64,000 nucleotides of DNA from Prorocentrum cordatum (Eukaryota > Sar > Dinophyceae > Prorocentrales > Prorocentraceae). The position numbers were made by a program, and so were the translations under genes. The notes beneath the pieces were generated by a model. The model had not been told where the DNA came from and ran no database searches. It worked only from the letters and a program-made list of their open reading frames with translations. Below are positions 1-10,540 of this stretch, piece after piece. Where the stretch lies: assembly GCA_963575745.1 (NCBI GenBank), contig CAUYUJ010003892.1, positions 471,163 through 535,162 of the forward strand, read 5' to 3'. The first letter of the stretch is position 1. Every line of letters starts with the position of its first letter.

Positions 1-9
1 TCGTGCCGC

Positions 10-262
10 CCGCAGGTCTTCACTTCTTCGTCGCCCGCCTGCCCACCTCCGCCTTTTTGCTGCTTCCTCGCCCGTCCTCTGTCGCACGCGTTCGGCGCAG
101 TTCGAAATGCGAGACGCTTCGCGTAAATTGAAAGTCACTCCGTATCGTCCGCAGGTCTTCGCCTTTTCCTCGTCCGCCCACCTCCTCCTCTTTGCTGCTT
201 CCTCGCCCGCCCTCTGTCGCACGCGTTCGGCGCCATTCGAAATTCTAGATGCTCGCGTAACC
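10..262. repeat. Tandem duplication, two units of about 115-140 bp
   Basis: The stretch starting CCGCAGGTCTTC at 10 recurs from 149 with the same order of landmarks (TTGCTGCTTCCTCGCCCG, CTGTCGCACGCGTTCGGCG, CATTCGAAAT-like end, GCTCGCGTAA-like end). The copies differ by scattered substitutions and small indels. No coding potential is apparent. Confidence 0.7.
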
Positions 263-280
263 CCAGCAGCCCGTTCAGAA

Positions 281-364
281 ACGATGCCAGGCGACTTGCC
301 CTGATCAGGGATGTGGAGGAGCATACAGTGGAGTAAAAGGTTGGGTCAGACGTCGTACCCCAAG
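281..364 (+). repeat. Dispersed repeat, partner at 49461-49544
   Basis: Landmarks ACGATGCCAGGCGACTTGCC, CTGATCAGGGATGT, GGAGCATAC and CCCCAAG occur in the same order and spacing at 49461-49544 on the same strand with about 75-80% identity. It is a short old dispersed repeat flanking the transposon block on both sides. Confidence 0.6.
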
Positions 365-500
365 AGGGGGAGGATGGAGGAGGAATCAGAGAAGGGGAAG
401 GGGATGAGGGACTAGGAAGGAGGAACAGGTGGATGAGGAAGAGTAGGATGAGGAGGAGGAGGAGGAGGAGGAGGAGGAGGAGGAGGAGGGCGAGCGAAAG
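365..500 (+). repeat. GGA-rich purine tract with (GGA)n core
   Basis: Purine-rich sequence with an uninterrupted (GGA)n core at about 450-489. Open reading frames across it encode only poly-Arg, poly-Glu or poly-Ser and are not genes. Confidence 0.85.
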
Positions 501-529
501 GCAAGTGGCCTCTTGGATTCCTCCTTGGC

Positions 530-968
530 GTTTCTTCTTGATTTCTGGCGTTTCTTCTGGATTTCTTTCGAAGCATTGCTGGATTCCTCTTGGGGAGTCT
601 TGGGGGTCTCTTGGCAGTCCTGGGGCCTCTTGGGTGAGATTGGGTCAATATGGCAATCGCGACCAGGGCCCGAGGGCGCAAACAATCTCAAAAACATCTC
701 TGGGGAAATCTCCTAACTGAGTTTGGCCGTTTACAAGATCTCTGGAACCTCTCTGGCTCAGAACATCTCTGGGGAAACCACCGGAAAATCTCCGGCTTCA
801 AAACATCTCGGATATCCCCAACAAATGTTGATATGTGTTGGAGATTTGTTGGAGATCTGTTGGAGATTTGTTGTAGATTTGTTGGATATTCGTCAGGCGC
901 GAAGTTTTTTTGTTTATGTTGAGTTGTTTTGACATTCGTTCGGACAATCGCAAGGCACGAAGATTTTT
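530..968 (+). repeat. Degenerate repeats, left flank of the transposon block
   Basis: CTTGGGG-type repeats (about 580-640) are followed by short GGAGATTTGTT repeats (838-886) and a CAGGCGCGAAGTTTTTTT segment. The same sequence types (GGAGATTT..., CAGGCGCGACGTTTTTTT) resume immediately right of the block at 41184-41310. The three transposons therefore sit inside one host repeat region. No gene is seen. Confidence 0.65.
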
Positions 969-1102
969 ACCTAACAGCGAAGACTGATAGGTTTCTAGTA
1001 GTGTCAAAAGAGCTCACAGATCACTCCACAGGGGGGTCCAGGCAGGTGTTGGGGCGTTTCCGGGCGGCATGAGCCGGGCTCGTTTTTCACCAACAGTCAC
1101 AC
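969..1102 (+). repeat. Shared 5' end module of element 1 (terminal inverted repeat plus conserved start)
   Basis: It opens with ACCTAACAGCGAAGACTGAT and continues through GAGCTCACAGATCACTCC and CGTTTTTCACCAACAGTCAC. Near-identical modules start elements 2 (18670) and 3 (25662). The first 12 bp are the inverse complement of 18639-18650. Confidence 0.8.
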
Positions 1103-1515
1103 ACTTCGTGCTCTTCGCCTTCCCAGAACTCCATTCCCAGGCCACATTCTGGGGGGCCGGATGCAACAGTCACACACAAAGTGCTCTTCGACATCCCAGA
1201 ACGCCATTCCCGGGCCACATTCTGGGGGGCCGGATGCAACAGTCACACACTTCGTGCTCTTCGAGTTCCCAGAACGCCATTCCCGGGCCACATTTTGGAT
1301 GCCCGGAGCCAACTGTAGGCCACTTCGTGCTCTTCGATTCCCAGAACTCCATTCCCGGGCCACATTTTGAATGCCCGGAGCCAACTGTAGGCCACTTCGT
1401 GCTCTTCGAGTTCCCAGAACTCCATTCCCGGGCCACATTTTGAATGCCCGTAGCCAACTGTAGGCAACTTCGTGCTCTTCGACTTCCCAGAACTCCCATT
1501 CCTGGGCTACATTTT
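1103..1515 (+). repeat. Six ~73-bp tandem repeats (iteron-like array), element 1
   Basis: The landmark GTGCTCTTCG occurs at 1108, 1181, 1254, 1327, 1399 and 1472, giving a 72-73 bp period. Each unit also has CCCAGAAC, CCATTCCCGGGCCACATT and a CAACTGTAGGC or CAACAGTCACAC end. Elements 2 and 3 also have six units at the same place. Subterminal position and fixed copy number suggest a binding array for the transposition machinery (inference). Long antisense reading frames here are repeat artefacts. Confidence 0.85.
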
Positions 1516-2465
1516 CAGCAGGGGCAAGAGCACGACGAGGAGGAGGACGAGCAAGACCAGGAGGACGAGGACGAGCAGGAGCAGGACGAGGAGCAGCAGG
1601 AGAAGAAGGACGAGCAGGAGGAGGAGGAGGACGAGCAGGAGGAGGAGGACGACCAGGAGGAGGAGGACGACCATGAAGAGGAGGAGGAGAGAGGAGGGGA
1701 GGGGGAGGAGTACCAGAGGAAGGAGGAGGAGGAGGAGGAGGAGGAGGAGAGGAGGAGGATGAAGGAGGAGGAGGGAGAGAAAGAGGAGGAGGAGGAGGAG
1801 GCTTAGGACGAGGAAGCCTGAAGGAGGAGAGGAGGAATGAGGAGGAGGAGGGGGGGGGTAGAGCACCAAGAGGAAGAACAGGACCACCGAGGATGCGGAG
1901 AAGGAGGAAGGAGGAGGAGGAGGAGGATGAGAGGAGGAGGATGAGGAGGAGAGAAAATGCAACGAGGATGAGACGAGCAAGATACGAGGATGAGAGAACG
2001 AGGCTCCATGAAGAGGAGAGGAGGAGAGGAGGGAGGGGAGGACTGCCAGGGGAGGAATGAGAAGAGGAGAGAAGGAGGAGTAGGAGGAGGAGGAGCAGGA
2101 GGAGGAAGAGGAGGAGGAGGACGAGGAGGAGGAGGAGGAGGAGGACGAGGAGGAGGAGGGGGGGGGAGAGCACCAGGAGGAGGAGAACGAGGACCACCAG
2201 GAGGAGGAGGAGGAGGAGGAGGAGGAGGAGGAGGAGGAGGAGGAGGAGGAGAGAGCACCAGGAGGAGGAGGACGAGCAAAACGAGGACGACGAGAACGAG
2301 GACGAGCAAGAGGAAGAGGAGGAGGAGGAGGAGGAGGAGGAGGAGGAGGAGCAGGAGAAAGAGGAGGAGGAGGAGGAGGAGGAGCAGGAGAAAGAAACGA
2401 GCAGGAGGAGGACGAGGACGAGCAGGAGGGAGAGGGAGGGGGTGGGAAGGAGAGAGGGAGGGGTA
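1516..2465 (+). repeat. GGA/GAC-rich purine tract of element 1
   Basis: Nearly 1 kb of GAGGAGGAC-type purine repeats follows the 73-bp array. The first ~150 bp (GCAGGGGCAAGAGCACGACG onward) also occur after the array in element 3. One frame reads as Asp/Glu/Gln-rich and the opposite strand as poly-Ser/Leu/Pro; neither has gene-like structure. The tract is absent from element 2. Confidence 0.85.
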
Positions 2466-2579
2466 CGAACAAACAACAACCGTACACGTAAAGAGGAGGG
2501 GAGGGGGCGGGCCACGGCTGACACGTGCCCCGGTCGTGCTGCGACAAGGGCGTCATTTGGAATATGTTTCGGAGAAGGA

Positions 2580-2947
2580 AGGCTCCCTAGCTCGAGACGC
2601 GCCTTTGTGAATGTGTACTTTGTAATTTCCTCGTAGCTTTCCTTTCCATCCTTTGGTAGTAGCTTCCACGCACTCCTGCGTCGCCAAGTTTCTTCTTGCA
2701 GCGTCCTTGTCGTGTCGCGGGGTGCGTTTGCGTCACTTCGGTGTTGCTGCGCCTTGAGACGTGTCTCTGCGCTCCCTAAGCTCGAGACGCTTTGAATACT
2801 TTTTAGTTTCCTCGTAGCTTCCTTTCCATGCCTTTGTAGCTTCCACGCACTCCTGCGTCGCCGAGTTTCTTCTTGCAGCGTCCTTGTCGTGTCTCGGGGT
2901 GCGTTTGCGTCACTTCGGTGTTGCTGCGCCTTGAGACGTGTCTCTGC
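2580..2947 (+). repeat. Two tandem ~180-190 bp units in the leader of element 1
   Basis: Unit 1 (2580-2770) and unit 2 (2771-2947) both start CTCCCTA(A)GCTCGAGACGC and carry CTTCCACGCACTCCTGCGTC, GTGCGTTTGCGTCACTTCGG and CTTGAGACGTGTCTCTGC. The same doublet is in element 3 at 26637-27001. Confidence 0.8.
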
Positions 2948-3972
2948 TGCTTCTTCGTCCCATCGGGGAGTCCAGCGTCACCGAATTTGTTCCAGTATTG
3001 TGCTTGTCGTTCCAGGACGTGCGTACGCGCGCAGAATGTTTCTCTGCAGCGTCCTCGTCGCATCAGGATGTCCAGCGTCGCAGAATGCATCCTTGTAGCG
3101 CCTCTTCTTCCAGGGCGACGTGGTCCTGAGTCGCCGCGGACGACTCGCCGCGGACGGTTCCATTCGATTCCACGGGCGATCGTGCGCATGTAGTTTGCCA
3201 CGCGCCGGCGCGCGCGGAGAGGGCCTGGGCGCCCTGTCGCCTGCGGGCGACCGCGCGGGTTAGTCCCCGCAAAAGCCAAAGAGGGCATTTCCACACGCCG
3301 GGGAAAGCCTAAAAGGGCTTTCGTCTGCCTGATCCCCCCCCCCTCTTTCCTTCTCTTCTTTCATCGAAGTCAGAACCCCCGCCCCCTATGACGTCCTCCG
3401 CTGGCCTGGGTGGTCTACTCAGGTCGCGGAGGGGGATAGGGGTGGGGTCGTTGCCACGGCTGGTGCCTCGATTTCACGACGGGGAGGGGGGGGTGCACCG
3501 TTCCCTCGGATGGGCACATCCCCCCCTCCAAGGGCCTCCGAGCCCTCCCTCTCCGTCCTTTTCTTCTCCCTTATCCTTCCCTCCCTCGCGGTTTTCGAAG
3601 CCTTTGGCGTCTCCGCCCACCACAGCGGGGATCTCGACCCCCCAATGGGATTCGTGGAGCGGGGGGGGCCTTGAGAAACGAAACATTTCTTGGGGCGGGG
3701 CCACACAGCACACACATCACATCCATCGAGTCACGCACACATACAGCAACACGCTTTCTCGACTCCACAGGGGGGGTGCTTCGTGGAGGCATCACTTGTA
3801 ACTTTGCAATTCTGTAATCATTGCCGTTCTGGTTCAAAGAACTTGGATTGCAGGAGTTCGCGGCAAAAGCGAGCCTTGTCCGCGTCCGCTCAACCAGTCT
3901 CACCGTGCCGTGCACGGTGTTTCTCAGCCTGTGTCACTGTGCGCTCCACGGTGATCCTCCGGGTGAGCTACC
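2948..3972 (+). promoter_or_regulatory. Conserved non-coding leader before the RPA-like ORF (element 1)
   Basis: About 1 kb is conserved almost base for base with 27002-28024 of element 3, although no frame stays open across both. It holds GTCCAGCGTC repeats, C-runs near 3335 and 3490, and a copy of the 17-bp element repeat (GTGTTTCTCAGCCTGTG) shortly before the ATG. It is probably promoter and 5' UTR; no TATA box or defined start site can be shown. Confidence 0.4.
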
Positions 3973-5865
3973 ATGGCTGCTGCTGCAGAACAGCCGACGT
4001 CTCCACTGGGTTTTCTCACGAAGAGCAGCGCCAAAACCCAAGACTTCCTTGTCCGAGTATACAAGCCCAGGGAGATCAAGTACTCGTACAAGAGCAGGAA
4101 CAATGGCCAGCTAGTCCATGCAAACCGATTCACATGCATTCTGCTTGGCACAGACTCAGAGCACTATTGTGAGGCCATCCTCAAAGGAACTCCAGCAGAA
4201 GTCCAAGCTGCTCTGAAAAAGTTCCCTCCGATGACGGCGTGGAAACTCTCCAGCGTCGGCCTGGACAGTCGGCAGCAGGACGCTTTTGTGCATACGTCTG
4301 TTCGTGTCGTGGTCGACCTCAAGCGCACAACCTGCAGTCCAGTGCTCAAAAGCTCTCCGGAGGAGACCTCCTTGGCATCGGCGCCGGCTCCAGCGACTAC
4401 AGTGGCAGACATGATGAACATCAAATCGCAGCGTTGCTTCGATGTCATGGCTGTGGTTCATTCTGTTTCAGACGCCCGCACTCCCGCTGGCCACCCTCCA
4501 GCGGCAAGTGCACATCTGGTCGACGGCACACAGACGAGTAACTCCAAGACAGCGGAGGCTGTGATTGCAGTCTGGGGATCCACCAACATAGAGCTTTGTC
4601 GCTCTCACAAAGGACAACCGCTGCTGTTTCTCAACGTGGCGGGCAAATTCGACGGCAAACTGGAGCTGAACTTGTCGCAAGATCGCGTGGTGGATTCCGC
4701 ATGCTCTTGTCCCAGAATGACTCAACTACACGACTTAGCAGCCACTCAAGACTTCGCGATGGACCGGGAGCAGCTGACCACCGCTCATGCGGGTACTTGG
4801 GATCCAGACCAGGCTTCGCAGATTCTCACCGGAGAAGCACTCCTTTCCTGCTGTGCCTTTTTGGCTATGGCGTCGGATGATCCGAATGCAAACTTGCCAT
4901 TCTTGTTGCAGGTCAATGGGATGAGGCTTGAGGAACCGGAACCAGCCGACTCTGTGGTGGAGAACACAGGCGAGCGCGTGTTCTTTACGACTACTGCTCG
5001 TGATTTCAGTGGCTCGTGCAAAGTCGGCGTATCACAAGCGGCAGCCTTCGCCTTGACTGGCATTGACAGCATGCAAGAATTCGAAAAAGTTCACGACGAG
5101 AAAGCTATCTCCTTCCCTCCACTGAGCAATTGTCGCATCATACGACGCGTGCGCAATGTGGCTGCGAATGCACAGGATGACACACCTCAACGGACTTTCG
5201 TCAACACGACTGTGGTGGCCGTTTCACCGCTTCAGATATCGCACGCCCCGAATACGTCTTACAATGTCGTCTTGGAGATCCTGGAGCAGTGCCGCGAGAG
5301 CCAGGATGCAATGCTCGCGGCACAGCTCTCTGAGATACGGTCTTGTCCCTTCTACGGCATGCGCGTGCAGTACTCACCAGCGGGTGGAGGGGGTGACGCT
5401 TCTCAGCTTACCCGGAACTGCCACTTGGCAGTCGTTCTCGTTCGTACCACGCAGAAGTCTCGGTGCGAATCCACTGCGGCTGGCTTCGTCGTGTCCACAC
5501 CAGGTGTCACGGACGCTTCTGACGGTGAGTCTTCCCACTCAGTGACGATTCACGGACACTGCTCAGTTGACAACTTGCTCTCGTTCAAAATGGATCCGCC
5601 CAACCGAGCGAAGCACAGAGTCTGCTTGTTTCTCATTACTGGCTGTTCAAAAGACGGCATGACGGTGCACAGCGTGACCCACATTGACGACTCCGTCGTG
5701 TCTGAGGCGCAGTACTTCATTAAAAAATTGAGAACACTGGGGATGCGCACAGAGCTTCAGCAATCAGGCGAGCATAAGCGGATGAATGAGTGGAGCACGA
5801 CGCCGGAATCCGCCAAGAAGTGCCGCATTCTTGAAAGCCACCCCTCAGGAGAAAGCTTGAGGTGA
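3973..5865 (+). CDS. RPA-like single-stranded-DNA-binding protein of element 1 (ORF1)
   Basis: Intact 630-residue ORF whose ATG sits in a strong context (CTACCATGG). Residues about 156-260 look like an RPA70-type OB fold: a hydrophobic strand (FDVMAVVHSVSDARTPAG), HLVDGT, the strand VIAVWGSTNIELC, then GQPLLFLNVAGKFDGKLELN. This order resembles DNA-binding domain B of RPA1. Residues about 25-130 (FLVRVYKPREIKYSYKSR onward) and the C-terminal third may be further OB-like domains but are less clear. RPA-like proteins are known passengers of plant Helitrons and of Helentrons, where they are thought to protect single-stranded DNA during rolling-circle movement. The gene precedes the Rep-helicase gene by 0.7 kb on the same strand. 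The element 3 copy is broken, so this is the only intact version here. Alternative: another OB-fold family. Confidence 0.7.
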   Translation: MAAAAEQPTSPLGFLTKSSAKTQDFLVRVYKPREIKYSYKSRNNGQLVHANRFTCILLGTDSEHYCEAILKGTPAEVQAALKKFPPMTAWKLSSVGLDSRQQDAFVHTSVRVVVDLKRTTCSPVLKSSPEETSLASAPAPATTVADMMNIKSQRCFDVMAVVHSVSDARTPAGHPPAASAHLVDGTQTSNSKTAEAVIAVWGSTNIELCRSHKGQPLLFLNVAGKFDGKLELNLSQDRVVDSACSCPRMTQLHDLAATQDFAMDREQLTTAHAGTWDPDQASQILTGEALLSCCAFLAMASDDPNANLPFLLQVNGMRLEEPEPADSVVENTGERVFFTTTARDFSGSCKVGVSQAAAFALTGIDSMQEFEKVHDEKAISFPPLSNCRIIRRVRNVAANAQDDTPQRTFVNTTVVAVSPLQISHAPNTSYNVVLEILEQCRESQDAMLAAQLSEIRSCPFYGMRVQYSPAGGGGDASQLTRNCHLAVVLVRTTQKSRCESTAAGFVVSTPGVTDASDGESSHSVTIHGHCSVDNLLSFKMDPPNRAKHRVCLFLITGCSKDGMTVHSVTHIDDSVVSEAQYFIKKLRTLGMRTELQQSGEHKRMNEWSTTPESAKKCRILESHPSGESLR

Positions 5866-6583
5866 GCTTTCTCCTGTCTTGTCAGCGATGCTTCTCAGCT
5901 TGCTGGACATGGCAAGCATCTTTGTCTTGCGCCTTGCGGGATGCCAACTAGGTTTGCCTCAAACATATCGTTTGGTAGTTTCGTTGTTTATGCGGTGCTT
6001 CTCAGCCTGCACTATTTACTGTTGTGGCGTCTGGTGCACGAATAGTGTTTGCGGCCTGCATTCCTCCTCAGCCTGCCCTGGCTCCCTTGAGAGTGCCTGC
6101 GCAGAGTTTCGGTCTGTGCTCACGTTGCCCAGCGGATTCATTCACCTTCGCCCGCGGTGCTTCTCAGCCTGCACTTCCTTTGCTACAAGCGCCTGTTCTG
6201 CAGTCGTTCACAGTGTCTCGTTTACAGAGAATTTCGGTGTTTGAAAAACAAAACATTTCTGCATGTGTTTCTGTGGAATCTAAATCAGGTCATGGCCGTG
6301 CTTCATTGCAAGACAACCCCCATGTTCGTAGCAGTGTCGAAATCAGACGTCGTTCAGTTATAAAAGCGTTGATAGCAGTGTCTCGTTTTCAAACGCCTCA
6401 TTGTATATCAACTCTGGCTGTGCCTCATTTCAAGACACCTTCCATGTGCGTGGCAGTGTCGGTATCAGAGGTTCCTCCACAACGAATTTCCCTCATCACC
6501 ATCATCATGATCAAGTTCTCCCTAGCCATGTTGCCTCGAGCTATCCTTACAAAGGAACTTTCCAGCACCCACTGTACACAGTT
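5866..6583 (+). repeat. Spacer between ORF1 and polyprotein gene, with dispersed micro-repeats
   Basis: No gene is apparent. The spacer has degenerate copies of the 17-bp repeat at about 5886, 5993, 6062 and 6156 and one copy of the second repeat (GATAGCAGTGTCTCGTTTTC) near 6370, followed by CCTCATTGTATATCAACTC. That ~70-bp string also recurs three times in element 2. The spacer is about 97% conserved with 29842-30560 of element 3 and may contain leader exons. Confidence 0.55.
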
Positions 6584-9500
6584 ATGCCGCGGCATGCTGG
6601 TAGCTCTCGGTCTGGGCGCCATGCTCCTGACGTTTCTGCACCCAACAGCGGTGCTCCTCAGCCTGCTGCAGTGAGCAGTGCCCCTCCTCAGCGCGCTGTG
6701 TTGAACGGTACTGTCCAAAGGATTGTTGACCTGGTGAAGCAGTTCGGTCGTATACCGAAGCACAAGAAAGGAACGTCCGAGGAAGTACGAGCTGAAAACA
6801 AGTTGGCCAAACGTTTCTCCGACCACCGCGACAGCATTCCTAATGACGTTATGTTAGAGTTGCAAGCCCTCGAATGCGCCACGCCTTCAGAGTCAACCGC
6901 TGTCAGCGCTGCCCTTCAGCGTTCTGATGCTCCTGACGTTTCTGCACCCAACAGCGGTGCTCCTCAGCCTGCTGCAGTGAGCAGTGCCCCTCCTCAGCGT
7001 GCTGTGTTGAACGGTACTGTCCAAAGGATTGTTGACCTGGTGAAGCAGTTCGGACGTATACCGATGCGAAAGAAAGGAACGTCCGAGGAAGTACGAGCTG
7101 AAAACAAGTTGGCCAAACGTTTCTCCGACCACCGCCACAGCATTCCTAATGACGTTATGTTAGAGTTGCAAGCCCTCGAATGCGCCACGCCTTCAGAGTC
7201 AGCCGCTGTCAGCGCTGCCCTTCAGCGTTCTGCATTAAGCGGATCTCTGCAAACGCTCGTCGAGGACGTGGAGCAGTTCGGTCGTATACCGATCAGAAAT
7301 CATGAACGTCTGAGGAAACACGAGCCGAAAACAACTTGGCCAAACGTTTCCTTGAACACCGCGAGAGCATTCCTGGTGACGTGATGTTGGAATTGCAAGA
7401 CCTCGAGGAGTCACGCGCCGTCAGCGCTGCTGCTCAGCGTGCTGCAACCGAGGAGTTCAAGCGGAAGCAGAAGATCGATGAGCTCCTGCAGCAGGTGCGC
7501 GAATTCGGCAGCTGGCCGAAGGAGAGCGCTCAACGCCCGCTTGCAGAGCGGCAGTTGGCTTGGCACATCCGAAAAACACGGAAGGCCATACATTTCTCAC
7601 CGGAGCAGGAGGCCGAGCTTCAAACTCTGCAGCGGGCGGATACGAAGCCCGTCGGGCTCATGCAGCAGACGAAGATCGAGGAGGTCATGCAACAGGTGCG
7701 AGACTTCGGCCGCTTTCCGAAGGAGTCCGCCGGGCGTAGTGTTGCAGAGCGGCAACTAGGCTGGCTAGTTCGGAAAGCACGGAAGGCCAAGCAGTTCTCC
7801 CCGGAGCAGGAGGCCGAGCTCCAGGCCCTCCAGCAGTTGGAGACCGATGACACAACAGCGACTCGCTTCGCGGAGGCGGAGGCCCTCCCAAACCCCATGG
7901 AAGGGTTCGCTGACGAGGCGCAGAACAGGATCGACCAGGACCTGATGATGCTGGAGAGTGGCATCCGGACCAAGGCAATCCTGCGGCGCCTTGCCGTCTA
8001 CAAGGAGCTGGTGTCCAGCCGCGGTGCTACTCAGCCCGCGCAGCTCAAAGAATTCGTACAGCGGTACGCGGAGCGGGTGCGCAGGGCGTCGGCCGCTTCC
8101 GCGGGGAAGACCTGCTTCGTTCCCGGCGGTGAGGTGGAGGGGGGCCAGCTGCGCGTCTTCTCCGCCCGCCCCGTCATGACGGGGCCGCTCGTGTGCCAGC
8201 TCTGCGAGTGCGACTTTCTTACAGAGGAGGACTTTGCGCGGCGCAAGCAGCAGGGCCACGCGGGCGAGGCGGAATGCCGCAAACGGGTGCTGTTCCTGAT
8301 GACAGAGGCCGGCTGCAGGCCGATAGCCGCCCAGGAGAAGAGGATCATGGTGCAGAATTTTGTTCACTTCCAGCAGTTCTGTCACCCGGGCAGCAAGGGC
8401 AACCGCTTCTCGGGCGGCGAGGCGGTGCCCCGATGCGAGGCAGCCTGCGTAGTCTGTGCGCAGAAAGACTACCTGGAGCACCGCCACAAACTGAGCCTGT
8501 TTGGGGCAGTGCCGGAGGAGCGTGTCTTTGAGCACTGCGCCGACTCAGCAAGCGATCGTGATGACCTATCCGATGGCGAGGCAGATGCTCCACCCAAGCG
8601 TGCTCTGGTGAAGCACCGCGGGGTGTACTACTTGCAGTCCCCGGAGTTCGTGCAGAAGCTCCTGGACGTGGACAGGTACAGGCAGCGGTGGCCACTGATC
8701 CCGTGCGAACAGCTGCATGCGTCCAGCGTTCAGCATCCGGAGCACCCAGAGTGGCGGTGGCTGCTACACTCCCGCCGAGTCCCTGTGGTTGCACCACAGA
8801 AGCAACGGCGGGAACCTGCGGTGCTTCTCAGCCTGCTGCCGACAGGTCCGGCGGAGCTTCTCAGCCTGCGGACGAGAGGCCTCCGTGCGCAGGGGTGGGA
8901 GATGCCAACGCGTTGGTGTGGGTATGTTGGGATTGCCTCAATGACCTGTGCGCCAAGAAACCGAAGATGCCGTTAAACGCCCTGGTCAACGACAACTGGA
9001 TCGGCCGGGAGCTCATGCTCGTCCGCACCGCTTCGAAAGCTACTAAGATGCTGGCGTCCCTTGGCCGATGCTGTTGGAAGCAAGTCCGCCTCGGCAAGGG
9101 CGCCCCGGATGTCCAGCAGAAAGGCATCTCGGGCAACGCTATCCTCTTCGCCCAGCCCACGGCGCAAATCCCGACCATGGAGCTGCCCCCGGAGCAGGGC
9201 GCGCTTGTGGACTCTCTGAACATCGTTTTCTCGGGCGCCGCGCACAACCTCCACAAGGCGTACTGGGCAACAGTCAAGCGCGGCGAGTATATGCAGATCG
9301 TGAGGGAGCGCAAGCTGCAGTGCGCAACCTTTTCCGAGGTATCCGTCCGGGAGGATGTTGCCCCGACACGGTTGCCGGAGGACGGCGTGCCAGACCACAC
9401 CGAAGCCTGTCTGCAACCAGTGGACGGTGTGGACAAAGCCCCGGTACGTCTGTTGGGGCCAGCATCCAGGGCGCCGGAAGTGGGCAGAGACGACGAGGCG

Positions 9501-10023
9501 GGAGACGAGTCTGACGAGGAGACAGAGACAGACAAAGACGGAGAAGCAGCAGAACAGCCTGACATGGCCTACCTGCATAAATGTGGCAGAGGTCACAGTT
9601 GCAGTGGATCCAGTGCATGACATCGCTCCAGTCCGAATGATGCAAGCGCTGCTAGGCACGCTGGTGGCGCTGCAGGAGCAGGCAGCACGCATCGCCAAGA
9701 ACGAGGTGACACCGACAGTGGCAGACAGCAGCGGTGCTCTTCAGCCTGTTGCAGACGAGGGCGGCAGGCATACGATGCGCAGCGTGGTTCTCGATGTACA
9801 GAGTGCTGCTCGTTCGTTCGACGAGCGAGCGCAGGTGGTGCTGGAGAAAGCGCAGGCAGGAGCAGACGCGTGCAGAGCTGTGGGCCCGCACTCCTTATCG
9901 GTGCCTACGCAGAAACCCTTGAGTTCTTTCGACAGCAGGTCTTGGCCGGCGTGCTACACAGAGTTCTGGTTCGGGGACGGCGCGCCGAACCTCGAGCGGG
10001 AGCGGCCCATGCTGTTCGAACAG
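6584..10023 (+). pseudogene. Rep-helicase polyprotein, N-terminal exon, element 1 (frameshifted)
   Basis: Chosen start is the ATG at 6584 (MPRHAGSSRSG), conserved in element 3 at 30561; upstream exons cannot be excluded. Five ~53-residue repeats of helicase-associated type (pattern V..FGR.P...E..LA....R......ML.LQAL) lie at about 6713-6870, 7012-7172, 7245-7404, 7461-7624 and 7671-7830. A Cys/His cluster (CQLCECDF... H ... C) follows at 8193-8285, then CVVCAQKDYLEHR. A DUF6570-like region (VWVCWDCLNDLC, NDNWIGREL, KGISGNAILFAQP) spans about 8918-9320. Linkers contain GAPQPA and GASQPA copies. Against element 3 there are single-base losses near 7302 and 8798 and a two-base loss near 9577, so the protein cannot be made whole. 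The exon ends WPACYTEFWFGDG...LFEQ at a GT donor. Confidence 0.75.
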
Positions 10024-10540
10024 GTCTTCCCCAGGAATACTACTTATGCGACCAGTGTTGATAGTGGAGTCGATCCATTGATAGCAGTGTGTCGTTTGGA
10101 CCTACATGTGTTGATAGCAGTGTCTCGTGGAGGCCTACATCCATTGATCGCAGTGTCTTGTTTGTACCTACGTGCGTTGATAGCAGTGTCTCGTTTGGAC
10201 CTACATGTGTTGATAACAGTGTCTCGATTGGATCTACACCCACTGATACCACTGTCTCGTTTGGACTTACATGTGTCGATAGCAGTGTCTCGTTTGGACC
10301 TACACATGTTGATAGCAGTGTCTCGTTTGGACCTATATCTATTGATAGCATTGCTCCGTTTGGACCTACATGTGTTGATAGCAGTGCCCCGTTTGGACGT
10401 ACACGCGTTGATCGCAGTGTCTCGTTTGGACCTACATGTGTTGATAGCAGTGTCTCGTTTGGACATACATCCGTTGAACGCAAAGTTGCGTTTGGACCTA
10501 CATGTCTTCATAGCAGTGTCTCTTTTCTTCGTCCTTCGAG
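10024..10540 (+). other. Intron of the polyprotein gene made of ~33-bp repeats (element 1)
   Basis: About 14 copies of a 33-bp unit (core GATAGCAGTGTCTCGTTT plus GGACCTACATGTGTT) fill 517 bp. The frame before it and the frame after it differ, and the downstream frame has stops throughout the array. Splicing CAG|GTCTTCC to TTCGAG|GTCGC joins ...LFEQ to VARRLINLEELEYSL in phase 0. This restores the conserved order expected before a Helitron Rep domain. AGGTC is present at both borders, so the exact cut is ambiguous by up to five bases. Confidence 0.75.

Noticed and set aside
1097-2524. Long minus-strand open frames (up to 475 codons) over the 73-bp array and purine tract
   Set aside because: They are translations of tandem repeats and GGA runs (poly-Ser/Leu/Pro) and recur over each array; no domain structure.
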